This document shows, in pieces, positions 10,505-20,846 of a stretch of 64,000 nucleotides of DNA. Under the pieces are notes generated by a model that was given only the letters and a program-made list of their open reading frames with translations, was not told the origin of the DNA and searched no databases. A program made the translations under genes and the position numbers. This stretch comes from Protopterus annectens. Lineage: Eukaryota > Chordata > Ceratodontiformes > Protopteridae. Location: assembly GCF_019279795.1 (NCBI RefSeq), contig NC_056733.1:1422758552-1422822551 (forward strand), in the 5' to 3' direction. Numbering within the stretch: the first letter of the stretch is position 1; every line of letters begins with the position of its first letter.

Positions 10505-11441
10505 AGCAGTGGTATGCTGCTCTAAGGTTTGGTTGGCTTTGCTATACTGCTCTAAGGTTTGGTTGGTTTTGGTATTCTGTTCTAAGGTTTGGTTGGCTTT
10601 GGTATACTGCTCTAAGGTTTGGTTGGTTTTGGTATGCTGCTCTAAGGTTTAGTTGGCTTTGGTATACTGCTCTAAGGTTTGGTTGGCTTTGGTATGCTGC
10701 TCTAAGGTTTGGTTGGTTTTGGTATGCTGCTCTAATGTTTGGTTGGTTTTGGTATGCTGCTCTAAGGTTTGGTTGGCTTTGGTATACTGCTCTAAGGTTT
10801 GGTTGGCTTTGGTATACTGCTGTAAGGTTTGGTTGGTTTTGGTATGCTGTTCTAAGGTTTGTTTGGCTTTGGTATACTGCTCTAAGGTTTGGTTGGTTTT
10901 GGTATGCTGCTCTAAGGTTTAGTTGGCTTTGGTATACTGCTCTAAGGTTTGGTTGGCTTTGGTATGCTACTGTAAGGTTTGGTTGGTTTTGGTATGCTGC
11001 TCTAAGGTTTGGTTGGCTTTGGTATACTGCTCTAATGTTTGGTTGGTTTTGGTATGGTGCTCTAAGGTTTGGTTGGTTTTGGTATACTGCTCTAAGGTTT
11101 GGTTGGCTTTGGTATGCTGCTCTAAGGTTTGGTTGGTTTTGGTATGCTGCTCTAAGGTTTGGTTGGCTTTGGTATACTGCTCTAAGGTTTGATTGGTTTT
11201 GGTATGCTGCTCTAAGGTTTAGTTGGCTTTGGTATACTGCTCTAAGGTTTGGTTGGCTTTGGTATGCTGCTCTAAGGTTTGGTTGGCTTTGGTATACTGC
11301 TCTAAGGTTTGGTTGGTTTTGGTATGCTGCTCTAAGGTTTGGTTGGCTTTGGCATACTGCTCTAAGGTTTGGTTGGCTTTGGTATACTGCTCTAATGTTT
11401 GGTTGGCTTTGGTATGCTGCTCTAAGGTTTGTTTGGCTTAA
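10505..11441. repeat. 30-bp minisatellite, about 31 units
   Basis: Unit CTGCTCTAAGGTTTGGTTGG plus CTTTGGTATA, exactly 30 bp with no length drift. Variants are mostly C/T in GGCTTT/GGTTTT and A/G in TATACT/TATGCT. Rarer variants recur at 270-360 bp spacing (TTTAGTTGG at 10650, 10920, 11220; TCTAATG at 10732, 11032, 11392), which points to blockwise duplication. The unit resembles the first 30 bp of the terminal repeats at 11426 and 12105, so it probably grew from that end. Several frames stay open, including a 323-codon minus-strand ORF with a YQNQPNLRAV repeat; I do not call these genes. Confidence 0.92.
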
Positions 11442-11660
11442 TACAATGAGTGGTAAATTTAGTGTTGCTTGTATTTGGGGGGTATATGGTGAGCATTCCC
11501 CATGCTGCCACAAGAACTGCTATCTTTATTCATGTAATGCTTTTAATACTATTGGATGCATAACTTAAATGGTTATTTGCTTTTAAGGTGTAAATTTGTG
11601 TAAACGTTTTAATAAACTGGTCACAATGACAATTTATTATTGCTTTTGTGTTAAGTAGTT
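11426..11660 (+). repeat. Ngaro-like terminal repeat, first copy (B1)
   Basis: About 230 bp that recur at 12105-12333. Shared landmarks are GTGTTGCTTGTATTTGGGG (GCTGCTTGTATTTGGGG in the other copy), AAGAACTGCTATCTTTATTC, ATGTAATG and GTGTAAATTTGTGTAAA. The sequence between the copies (11661-12104) would be the A2 part in a B1-A2-B2 arrangement. Confidence 0.75.
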
Positions 11661-12104
11661 GTATATGATCAAATGTAAGTAGGTGTTTCTGGACAAATGT
11701 TGTTTGCTTGCAGATATATTTCTCTATATATTCCTGTGTGGGGAGAGAAAAGGCAGAGATGAAGGAGGAGAAATGGGGGGTTATGATTAGTCTGGTGATT
11801 TGATTATGGTTTTCTGGTAACAGGTTGAAGAAGGAAGGGTTAGGTAAGGATATGTGTTTGGTGGGAGGTGCTATGGTCAGGAAGTGATATGGAGTGGGGG
11901 CAGTAGTTAGGTTATATATAGTTGAGTCTGAGAGTGGGATGGGATCTTTGGTGTGTGTTTTGGTGCAAATCCTCCCTCCCTCCCTCCATTCCATCTTGGC
12001 AATGTTTTAGTGATATTTTGGGGGGTGTTAGTTAGGGTAGCAGAGTAAGAGGCGTTCAGGTTTTCTGTTGAAAAGAACTGCAACTCTGGAGTGAGGAGTT
12101 AACA

Positions 12105-12333
12105 CTGTTCCAAGGTTTGGTTGGTTTAGTACAGTGAGCAGTGCGTTTAATGCTGCTTGTATTTGGGGTTATATGTTGAGCCTTCCTTATGCTGCCATAA
12201 GAACTGCTATCTTTATTCATGTAATGTTTTAATACTGTTGGATGTTTAACTTGAATAGTTATTTGCTTTTAAAGTGTAAATTTGTGTAAAATTTGTAATA
12301 AATGGGTTGCAATGCTAATTTGGTATTTTTGTG
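12105..12333 (+). repeat. Ngaro-like terminal repeat, second copy (B2)
   Basis: Direct repeat of 11426-11660 at an estimated 80-85% identity by eye. It begins with a single CCAAGGTTTGGTTGGTTTAG, i.e. one unit of the 30-bp motif, without the expansion seen next to B1. Confidence 0.75.
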
Positions 12334-12954
12334 TTGAGCAGGGGTTTATTGAAATGTGAAATCCAGAATGACAGTTGCTAGATAACAGTTCTACAAAGAA
12401 CAAGATTTCAACACTATGTCAAAAATCTTGGATTTTGCAGAAAAACAAACATGAAAGTAATGAAGGGCAAAGGCTCCAAAGTGCACACATTACGAACTCT
12501 GCCCCATAATCTGCATTTTTAATAAATACATTAACTCCATCCTTGTATACCTCAGAGTAAATGACATTTACATTTAGAAACAAAAATCATATCTGAACCA
12601 AAAGCTGTCTTTCATCTTGCTATACAACCTTTCAGATCGAGATCATGAATAGTGAACCTCTCACAGTGACACTGCAAAATGTCTTCCAGTTATAGCAACA
12701 TTTTAGGTCTAGAAGCATTTTTGTATTTCTACATCTTAATTATGACATCCCACAGTCTGTAAGATACTTCATAGTCTAAGAATACTGGAATATACAAGGT
12801 ACAACGGATCAGTGGGTAATCTGGCTGACGTCATGCTAAGTTTAAACAGGTAATACTGTTTCTTAACAGAATGGCTTTACACATATACCAAGCCTGACAA
12901 TTCTCTTTTGCTCACATAGTTTTGGTTTGGTTCATCACATCCCATTCTAATAGT
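12334..12954. other. No feature recognised
   Basis: AT-rich sequence with no recognised repeat, domain or long ORF. Confidence 0.4.
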
Positions 12955-13115
12955 TAGTGCAGAGGTTTAAAGCTAGGAGGTGTTAACAAGGAGATGCCTG
13001 TAGTTCAGGGTTTGATTCTCTCAACCTCCATTTCCTTATTGTGTGACACTGAGTCACTTGACCAAACAGTTCTCTTGGGCAATTTGAAAACTGGGCTAGG
13101 CTCCTGAGGACTTTT
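12955..13115 (+). mobile_element. CORE/MIR-like SINE fragment
   Basis: A tRNA-like head (TTAGTGCAGAGGTTTAAAGC, then B box GGGTTTGATTCTC) is followed by TGTGTGACACTGAGTCACTT, which resembles the TGTGTGACCTTGGGCAAGT core of MIR/CORE-SINEs. Old and partial. Confidence 0.55.
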
Positions 13116-13859
13116 CTATACAAGATGCCTAATATCTGTCTATGAACAGCTTCTTTTTTTGAATTTTCTGTTTTCTGAATCTCTAGCTGTCTGCTATGGC
13201 AGGAGGGCTCTGACAGCATTAACGTTGTCATATCCTTCATTAGGGATTAGTGTATTAATCAAATTCATTTATAAACCAGTAGATCTGATCAACCCATAAA
13301 TAAATGGACACTATGAACATGCCACCCACCCCTCAGAATATTCCTTATTTGCATAAAGAAAGCGACCGCTCACCCTGATTTATTTAAGTTTGTTTACCAG
13401 GGTAGAGCACTGCTCAATTCAGACCAGTTTCTGTCACAACCCTGGCATGATGATGATGATGATATATTTACCAGTAGTAGACTGTAGCATACATCTACAG
13501 GTATACAGTGTTCTCTTCATTGGTATCATCATAGCCAGTGCATAGAAAATACTTAGGCTAACAGCAATTCATATTTTATTTTTCACCAAAAGCATTGACT
13601 ATTCTGGGCATGCTGTTAATGTCATATGGATGAATGAGACTCAGGAATAATTTTTGCACCTTCATATTTAGTATTCTACTTTGGCACACATCTCATTACA
13701 TTTTTCCACCCAAGTCAGACTTAGAAATGTACTTTAATCAGGAATAAATTGCTTAGAGAATCATATGGTGAATTTTAGATGGAATAGTTATCAGATGCAT
13801 ACTACCAGATAAATTGGTGACTGGCTGGTGTGTGAGGTCCTCCATCAGTTTCATAAATT
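13116..13859. other. No feature recognised
   Basis: AT-rich, with a short (GAT)n stretch at 13449-13462. No protein family seen. Confidence 0.4.
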
Positions 13860-14041
13860 GTTACTAGGGTTGTAGTCCATGGCACCACCGAGGAGCCTAA
13901 TCCAAATTCCCAGTTGCCCTAAGCACTGCCTGGTTAAGTGACTTGCTTAAGATCACACAATAGGTGGGAATCAAACCATATACTACAGAAAACTACACCT
14001 AACAGGCTTAACCCTCAGCACCAACTGCCAGATTGTTCAGC
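13860..14041 (-). mobile_element. CORE/MIR-like SINE fragment
   Basis: On the minus strand: GGCAGTTGGTGCTGAGGGTT (A-box-like), GGTTTGATTCCCACC (B box), then TTGTGTGATCTTAAGCAAGT CACTTAACC, the CORE domain signature. It is the opposite orientation of the related piece at 12955-13115. Confidence 0.6.
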
Positions 14042-14469
14042 AGACTGCTGAAGATGGAGTCATCCTGAGAAGTGCAGGTCTACAACATTATGCATATTAC
14101 TGATTCCCTTACTGCATCCTCACAGCTCACAATCCTAAGCTTCTGTGTATCAATCTGCTACCCAAAGAAAGGCATAAACATTAATTAACTGGTAGTCTTG
14201 TATCTTACTTTTTAAGTCATCCAATCTTTTTTCACATAATCTGGGTTAGGTGCACAATATTCTCCTGTAGATATTTAGCTGTATGTCTCTGCATTGCTAG
14301 ATGGTGGAATCCAGGCACCTTAAATGCATTCTGAAGTGAATTACTATGTATCAGACAGGTCCATATTGACTTACCGAAAAACAATATACTGAAAGTCATA
14401 ATACTGAGTGTATAATGCTGACATGTCAAAATGCTAAAATGTGAAAATGTTGAAATCAGAATGCCTACT

Positions 14470-14640
14470 TCCATGAGTAGAGAGCTGGACTTGCACCCTA
14501 CTCCCATGCATGAGTAGAGAGCTGGAGGTACCCCCTGCTCCCATGCGTGAGTAGAGAGCTAGACATGCCTGCTACCTCCATGCATGAGTACAGAACTGGA
14601 CTTGCCCCCTACCTCCATTAATGCGTAGAGTTGGACCCCC
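14470..14640. repeat. 37-bp tandem repeat, about 4.5 units
   Basis: CATGAGTAGAGAGCTGGAC followed by a C-rich half. The GAGTAGAGAGC motif recurs at 14475, 14512, 14549, 14586 and, decayed, about 14623. Confidence 0.9.
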
Positions 14641-15784
14641 ATGCAGCACCCGTGTTATTACTTATTTCTGTGTTTCACAATTATCAGGGTGGTATTTTAT
14701 GTTGGCTGACTATGTACTGTACTTGCACAGTGCATGTATATAGTACACATATGCTTTTTTTTAGTAGATGTTTTGAGTTCAGCATTTTAAAGTTTGGTAT
14801 TTCAGGATTTTGTATTTGGAATTATGACTTTTAGCATACCACTATTCAATAAGTTGTCACTTTCCCTATCAGAAAACTTGCTAATATGAATGTTGGACTT
14901 TGTAGTTTAATATCTGTGGATAATTTCATATACAACACAATGATTGTCAAGGTGAAAGAATGCCTAGAAGTCTTATTTAAGGAGAAATGATCAACAGAAT
15001 AATAATTCAGCTATAACACAGCTATGGTGGTAAAGACTCAGACAATGGCATCTCTAGAAAATCAGACCAGAGATATAGATACATCTTGTTTTCATCCTAC
15101 TTCCCAATAAAAGTTGTGTTTATTTCTTGTTAAAATGGAGTTCAGAGACTGCCATGTTTGTTGCTGCTGAGTCTATCCCTTAGATGAGCCCCTTAGCACA
15201 CCTTAGTCAAGCAATGATTTTTTCATACAGGTGAGAATGTTATGCAGTACTTATGCCTGAGTCAGGTGGGGTGGCAATGACCTGTTGTCTAATTCACTGA
15301 TTGCTCTCCATAAATTATGACCATAAATTGTCTCATTTACTACTACTAATGCCCAGTTATACATGTGCTCAACTGTATGATTGCACATATTGTCTGTGGT
15401 AGCCTAGTCTTTGCAAGAAAGGCAGGCTCTTGCTATGACCCTGTTCTCACTTATCCCAGGAAAGTAGTACTTCTAACAGAATATTGAACTCCAGTCTCCC
15501 CCACAAGCCCTGTAATGATCCATGTCTTTTGCTGGGCCTTGGTTATCAAGGACATATGTCCCTACCATACCTTTGTGCAATCATCTTATACTAGTATTCT
15601 GCTTTAAATCAGTTTATGCATTATAGTTGAGCTCAGTTGTTGCCTTTTTCTGCCTGCTTCACACTTGTTTCAGAATTCGAGATCCTTAACACTATTTTCA
15701 GAATTCGAGATCCTTACAAGTGAGGAACTGTACTCATGCATGCATGATCATGTGAGTGTACACGTCCACAAGAATGCATGCGTG
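14641..15784. other. No gene recognised
   Basis: AT-rich unique-looking sequence. A 20-bp direct duplication with TTCAGAATTCGAGATCCTTA occurs at 15670-15716. No domain seen. Confidence 0.4.
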
Positions 15785-15794
15785 CGCGCACACA

Positions 15795-15856
<62 letters not shown>
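15785..15856. repeat. (CA)n microsatellite
   Basis: CA dinucleotide tract, preceded by a short GCGTGCGCGC patch. Confidence 0.95.
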
Positions 15857-15860
<4 letters not shown>

Positions 15861-16595
15861 TGCATGGAATTCAAGATGAACAGGAGCTTTATTTACAGAC
15901 TTAGCACAGCAGGAGTTGTTAGCAATGAGTAGTCTGTGATTATATCATGTGTTGTATCTTGTGGTTAAACCTAGGCCATCATCATTGTGGGCCCTGTTTC
16001 TGCTCTAAGTAGCAGATGTCTGACAAATGGATAAGTTATGATATAGCTGCAGCTACAGGCTGAGGAATGTCATGCTCTCTAGTCAGAAGTAAACAAATTA
16101 CTGGAAGAACACTAAACAAGCACCGTCATTCTTTGATGGACTTTGCATGAACAAATTCAATGAGAGATAACAGTAGAACTCCCATGCACAAAGTTATATT
16201 ACTCCTTCAAGGCATTAACACTTACTAGTTATATGAACCAATGGTTTACAATTGCATATTTATAATTGCATAACATTTAGTAAAAAGAATGCTACATTGC
16301 AACACTGTATTTCCTTCTTATTACTATAATTATCAACATACACTATAATACCATATGCAATAATCAAGGACTAAAGTTTATGCCAAGAGTTATTTCCAGC
16401 ACACAGATTTAAACAGATATAAACATTAGTTGTGGAAGTGTGTATATGTAGTATATGTGTGTGTCTAGGTGGGATTATTGGATCCCAAAAATACAACATT
16501 GGGTAGTAGGTGTCATGCTTCAAACATGCTCTTATAGCTGCGAAGATCCATTTGAATACTGAGATTCTACAATGCAAGTCCATATACTGTAGAAA
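15857..16595. other. No feature recognised
   Basis: AT-rich; no recognisable family. Confidence 0.4.
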
Positions 16596-16898
16596 CATGC
16601 TTCTCAACCTCTTAGTGCAAGAAATCTGGAGAAAGACTAACATAATGGGGGGGGGGGGCAAAGGCACAAAAATAGGGACAGATTTTAAATATTGGTCTTA
16701 TAAACTTATAAGGATGCTAGAATAATAGGATTTGTGTTAGCAAGCATTTTCCTGAAGGGAATGATTTCTGAAACTCAAATGTTTGTCATTATTTAGTGAC
16801 TTCAATCCTCAAACCATTCCAGTGATTTGCTAGAAAACCAATTTTATTAGAAACAGGACAAAAATATGAGGCAAAAATCTGGACAGTTAAGATGTATG
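16596..16898 (-). mobile_element. MITE family M1, copy 1
   Basis: About 300 bp bounded by CATGCTTCTCAAC and, inverted, GTTAAGATGTATG; these are decayed forms of the CATACCTCTCAAC ends seen in other copies. Interior landmarks shared with the other copies are AAATATTGGTCTTATAAA, TGTCATTATTTAGTGACTT and GATTTGCTAGAAAACC. A G-run of 12 lies at 16646-16657. No coding capacity; superfamily unknown. Confidence 0.75.
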
Positions 16899-17989
16899 TA
16901 CAGAAACATCTTGTATGGTCAAACCAGAAACTGAAAGCTTAAATACAGCTTTTTGAGGACATATTTGTGATGGGGGAGCAAGCCCCTCACACCCACTGAT
17001 ATGGAAGCTTCTTCATACCCTTCTGAACTTACATATTCTAATTCAAAGGTTACACAGGCCTGGAATAAAGGGTAAATAAAGGGTAACTGTACTCAAAATC
17101 TACATTTGAGGTTTTACTTTGGAGGTTTATTGTGGAAAGATTTCTTAATCTGATAACATGTAATATAACTGAATTGGCTTTGTTCCAAGTTGGACTTTCC
17201 CCGTTAACAAATGCTAAATTAATAAATAAACAAATAAATAAATACTGAGAACATTTGGATGTGATCTGAATGAAAGCAATATGACCATTAGCAAGGAGAA
17301 TTAACTTTTACTTTATTGCATGCAAATAAACTGTTTTCTCTTTTGTAAGTTTTTCTTGACAGTTACAGCACCAATTCTGCCTTCTCCAGATGAAGTCATT
17401 TAAATATTTATTCATTCTGTATTAAATGGGACAGTGAATTCATCCATATGGGCAAATTTCAGCACTGCCCAGAAAAAATACTGAATGACAGTTCAAAGAG
17501 AACATAACTAAAATATAGAATGGAAATGTATAATTGATATAAATCAAATAACAGAGAAGTATTCCAAATAATCATTGTCACCACATACAGAAGATAACTA
17601 AACTATTTATACAGCATGATCAAATTATAGATACTTTATTAGTATTTTAAGCATTTTATAGAAATGAACAGTACCTACAGACATTTTGGTAGCAGATCTG
17701 AAAACAGGACTAAAGTGTTAAAATGATGCTATACTGACCGTGTGGCATTCCTGAGGGTAAAGATGTAAGACAGGGTGTTATCAGAGAGAAGCATCTGATG
17801 GAAGGATTAACAATATCCAAAGATTGTGTTCTTTGTGCTAGTTTAAGCTTAGGAGACAGGTACACGTACAATTAATAGGAATTGTGAAAATAAATGAGGC
17901 CATAAGCTGAACAGATCTGCCAAAATATATTATTTATCTCTGACAGGAATACACTTTGACAGGCCAGGATATTTATCCTACTCATACAG
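16899..17989. other. No gene; one LINE/SINE tail scrap
   Basis: AT-rich. At 17180-17246 the sequence CAAGTTGGACTTTCCCCGTT AACAAATGCTAAATTAATAAATA is a remnant of the L2-like tail also found at 4045-4137. Nothing else was recognised. Confidence 0.5.
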
Positions 17990-18200
17990 TGATCACCACC
18001 ATCATCATCACCATCATCACCATCATCATCACCATCATCACCACCATCATCACCACCATCATCATCATCATCATCACCATCACCACCATCATCACCACCA
18101 TCATCACCATCATTATCACCATTATCATCACCATCATCACCATAATCACCACCATCATCACCATCATCATCACCACCATCATCACCATCATTATCATTAA
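17990..18200. repeat. Trinucleotide array (CAT/CAC)n
   Basis: About 210 bp of CAT and CAC triplets (ATG/GTG on the minus strand). It sits exactly at the 3' end of the antisense RTE fragment, so it probably grew from the simple-repeat tail of that LINE. Confidence 0.93.
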
Positions 18201-18204
18201 CACT

Positions 18205-18990
18205 CCTTTTCCCATTTTCTACATGAGGGTTGGGTGGGGGTCATGTTCTCTGTTGTCATCTTTCTCAGTTCAGTGCTACTCTCCTACCTTCAGCAGTCAT
18301 GCCTGACTGTTGCAGGTCTTCTCTCACATAAATCATCCACCTCTTTGCTTGATGACCTTGTTTCCTTTTGCCTTCATCCTGTCTGTCCCAAATCATCTTC
18401 ACGAGATTTCCTTCTGTTTTTCTGCACATGTACCTGCATCACTGTAACCTGTTTTCTTTGAGCTACTTTGCAGTTGGAACTAGTCTGGCTTCTGTTCTGA
18501 TTTCTCTGGTGTCCTCATTTCTGTGTGCATCCTGCCACCCACCTTAGGCACTTCATCTCAATCACCTTTAGCTTCCTGAACTGCTCTTGCACTGTGTTTT
18601 GTACACCTTACTTTTCAGCTTCTTTGGCATTCTTCTGTCATACACTACCCTTGAAACTTTCACCTTCTGATTCAGATTTCCCTTACCCTTAAACACCACC
18701 TCAGATTACTGAAGCTGTTAACCTGTTCCACTATTTTCCCTTCTATTTCAGTTTTCAGATGCTTCTGATTTTCTCCCATTTGCTGTCATTGCAATTGTCT
18801 TCTTTGGACTCAGTTGCATCCCATGTGCCTTCTGTTTTGTATTCCATTCCCCTATCCTTTGCTGAAGTTCTTGCTCAGAGTCAATGTAATACCACCATCA
18901 TCTACATACGGCTACATTGTTGATCTGTACCCTCCAATCAGTTTGCTAAGGTAGTCCATCATCAATAAGAAAGGTATAGTATAAGGAAAA
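18205..18990 (-). pseudogene. RTE-type LINE fragment (RT palm to C-terminus)
   Basis: Minus-strand reading, with frameshifts and stops, gives a YVDD active-site box (about 18905), then LSKNFSKG-like residues, VEQVNSFSNLR, YDRRMPKKLKSKVYKT, and a C-terminal block with WDRQDEGKRKQGHQAKRWM and YVREDLQQSGMTAEGRRVAL. These correspond to the RTE-clade palm, the DRRMPLKLKGKVY helix and the GKRKRGRPKRRWMD-VREDM end of RTE-X/RTE ORF2. Upstream parts are absent, as expected from 5' truncation. The 3' end abuts the trinucleotide array. Confidence 0.75.
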
Positions 18991-19202
18991 AAACATGAAT
19001 CTACTAAGTACATTTTCCTATAATGACTTTGACCTGAATCTACAGGAAGCAGTGAAGTACAGAAAAACAAATACAGTTAATACATCTCACACAAAACAAT
19101 GTGAAGACTTTAACACAGGCATGGTTCATTCTGTTTCCTGTGCAGTGTATTTGCTGGCACCAATAAATTAAAAAAAGTGCAGAGTTAATACACATTATAT
19201 TA
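18991..19202. other. Spacer, nothing recognised
   Basis: AT-rich spacer between the RTE fragment and a tRNA-SINE. Confidence 0.4.
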
Positions 19203-19375
19203 CTATCTAAGAAGTAGGGTTGGGAGGGTGGCCTAATAGTTAAGGTGTTTGCCTTACAAACACAAGGTGCAGGGTTTGAATCTCACAAGGGATGATTGGC
19301 TAGGCCTAAAATGGCCTGCAAGGGCAGTTAGCTAAGTACTAACCTATAAACCTAAACCACCATGAAGCATGATAA
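19203..19375 (+). mobile_element. tRNA-derived SINE with CR1-like tail, copy 1
   Basis: Pol III boxes are present: A box in GGTGGCCTAATAGTTAAGGTG and B box GGGTTTGAATCTC. After a short linker the tail reads GGCTAGGCCTAAAATGGCC, GCAAGGGCAGTTAGCTAAGT and ACTAACCTATAAACCTA. The CR1 3' ends here read GGCTAGGCTTA, GGGCAGATAGCCTAGTACC and ACCTATGAACCTAT, i.e. the same order of motifs. Confidence 0.8.
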
Positions 19376-19419
19376 GCTATGCTCTTTTCATAATAACTAG
19401 AGGAATGCAGCACAGACTG

Positions 19420-20317
19420 ATTTTATACAAAAAAAGTCAATGTGGAATGGTTGACTACTTTGTTTGATGACAAATTGCTATAATTTGATAGGAGGTGAGG
19501 AAAAAGTGGGGGACAGGTCAGATGCACTTATCATTCTCGAAGATATCAACACAGACTGCAGGCTTGTTACAGATGAAAATTGTTATCCAGCAGCATAGAT
19601 TTATGGCCTCAGTCCAATCATTTCCTTCAGTATCAAAACTTATTGGTAGAATGCCATAAACATACTCTGGAGTGGATCCTCCTCATGAATGTACCACAGA
19701 ATATTACTTGTAGTGTGATGGCAGATGCAGCCAGTGACAACCCCTATTACATTTGCTGTTTGTAAACTGACCAAAATCTGTAAGCCTTGTGTATTCTTTT
19801 ATCTAGGAATGTGAGAATTTTTGCCTCTTTTTCTTTCAGTCTCAAGTTGAAAGCTACAGGTTGTTCTGTTCTGTCAAATTACCTTTGCATGGTGCAACAA
19901 ACTAGTTATGTTCATCTTTTACTCTGTAATACTCAGTGGTTTGGATCCTCTGTGAATTAAGTGTATTTGAGCATCCAGTTTCCTTTGGATTATAATCAAG
20001 CTCAAAGCTCTTTTGACAGATAGAAACTCATTGTGAAAAGATAGAAACTCATTGTGGGCTTACTGTCACAGGACCAAGCTGGACCCTGACCTTATTAAGT
20101 TCAGACAAGCATGTAACATAGTTAAGGAAGCTATCGTTTCATGGAAAAAGTCCTACAACCTTAACCATCAGACAGTTCATGCCACTAACCAAAGAGATTG
20201 AGGAAAGCTGTAGAACAACGGCACTATCCGTGACATAATTCTATATCCTCCTCATCCATCAGCTTACAAATATTGAAACAGAAGCCCAACCAGTGCAGTA
20301 CTTGTATTACTTAATGC
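19420..20317 (+). pseudogene. Old L2-like LINE, 5' part (endonuclease end and linker)
   Basis: Weak but ordered similarity to L2-like ORF2. A short ORF at 19580-19765 ends MADAASDNPYYIC, resembling the LSDHNPIxC end of the endonuclease. A linker at 20080-20200 reads LDPDLIKFRQACNIVKEAIV then SWKKSYNLN, as in the basic helix between endonuclease and RT. The matching RT half begins at 23760, on the other side of CR1-A, so the two are halves of one element. Confidence 0.5.
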
Positions 20318-20806
20318 ATATGATGTCCCAATCACCAGGCTAAACAAGGAGAAGGTTACTGTCAGCTGCCTGTCGGGTGCCAGGATCCGCCACATAACCC
20401 ACGCACTCAGGTCACTCCACAACAAGTACAACTATGGCTCTGTCATTGTCCATGTTGGTGTGAACGACCTGAGACGTACCTCCCTGGACTACATGAAAAG
20501 AGACATGGAAGAGCTCTCTGATCTTGCAGCCCAGCCAGGTATTACCCTAGCCTTGAGTAGCATCCTGCCATTGCCCAAAATGATACCGCAGTACAAGGAC
20601 AAAATGATTGACTTCAACAATTGGCTAAGCTTCTGGTGTCATTCTAAGGGGATCCAGTATCTGTCTGCCTGGGACGACATGGCCGACAGACCATGATGCT
20701 TTGCCAGAGATGGTCTGCACCTGTCACTCCTTGGATTCCGGATACTGGCTAAGGGTCTTGCCGCCCCCTATAGTGCCTTTTTTAGGCAGGGTTCAAATGA
20801 CAAATT
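20318..20806 (+). pseudogene. CR1-A ORF1, esterase C-terminal half
   Basis: The SGNH esterase part begins after the GDS block. It shows VSCLSGARIRHITHALRSL, VHVGVNDLRRTSLDYMKRDM (oxyanion Asn retained), a stop at 20695 (CCATGA, where related copies have an Arg codon) and then CFARDGLHLSLLGFRIL with the catalytic Asp and His. The nucleophile Ser is lost by 5' truncation. Confidence 0.8.
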
Positions 20807-20846
20807 CGCCACCATAACAGGAACAGGCAAGCAAAAACTAAGGGTA

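Larger units (their letters stand above)
7090..12333 (+). mobile_element. Ngaro-like (DIRS-order) tyrosine-recombinase retrotransposon, dead
   Basis: The order RT - RNase H - tyrosine recombinase - SGNH hydrolase, followed by a direct repeat pair at the 3' end, is that of Ngaro elements. These integrate through a tyrosine recombinase and circular DNA, without an integrase or target duplication. The left end was not found. Every domain is broken. A V-SINE-like element is nested in the recombinase (8979-9252), and a 30-bp minisatellite lies between the SGNH domain and the first terminal repeat. Confidence 0.72.

Noticed and set aside
10505-11441. CRISPR-like regular repeat
   Set aside because: Continuous 30-bp tandem repeat without spacers, in vertebrate-like DNA.
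15665-15904. ORFs made of His-Thr, Cys-Val or Tyr-Ile repeats over CA, TG and TA tracts (also at 5882, 26210, 26266, 46104)
   Set aside because: Dinucleotide microsatellites translate to dipeptide repeats in every frame; no domain and no start context.
17956-18306. 116-codon Ile/Thr-rich ORF
   Set aside because: Translation of the CAT/CAC triplet array.
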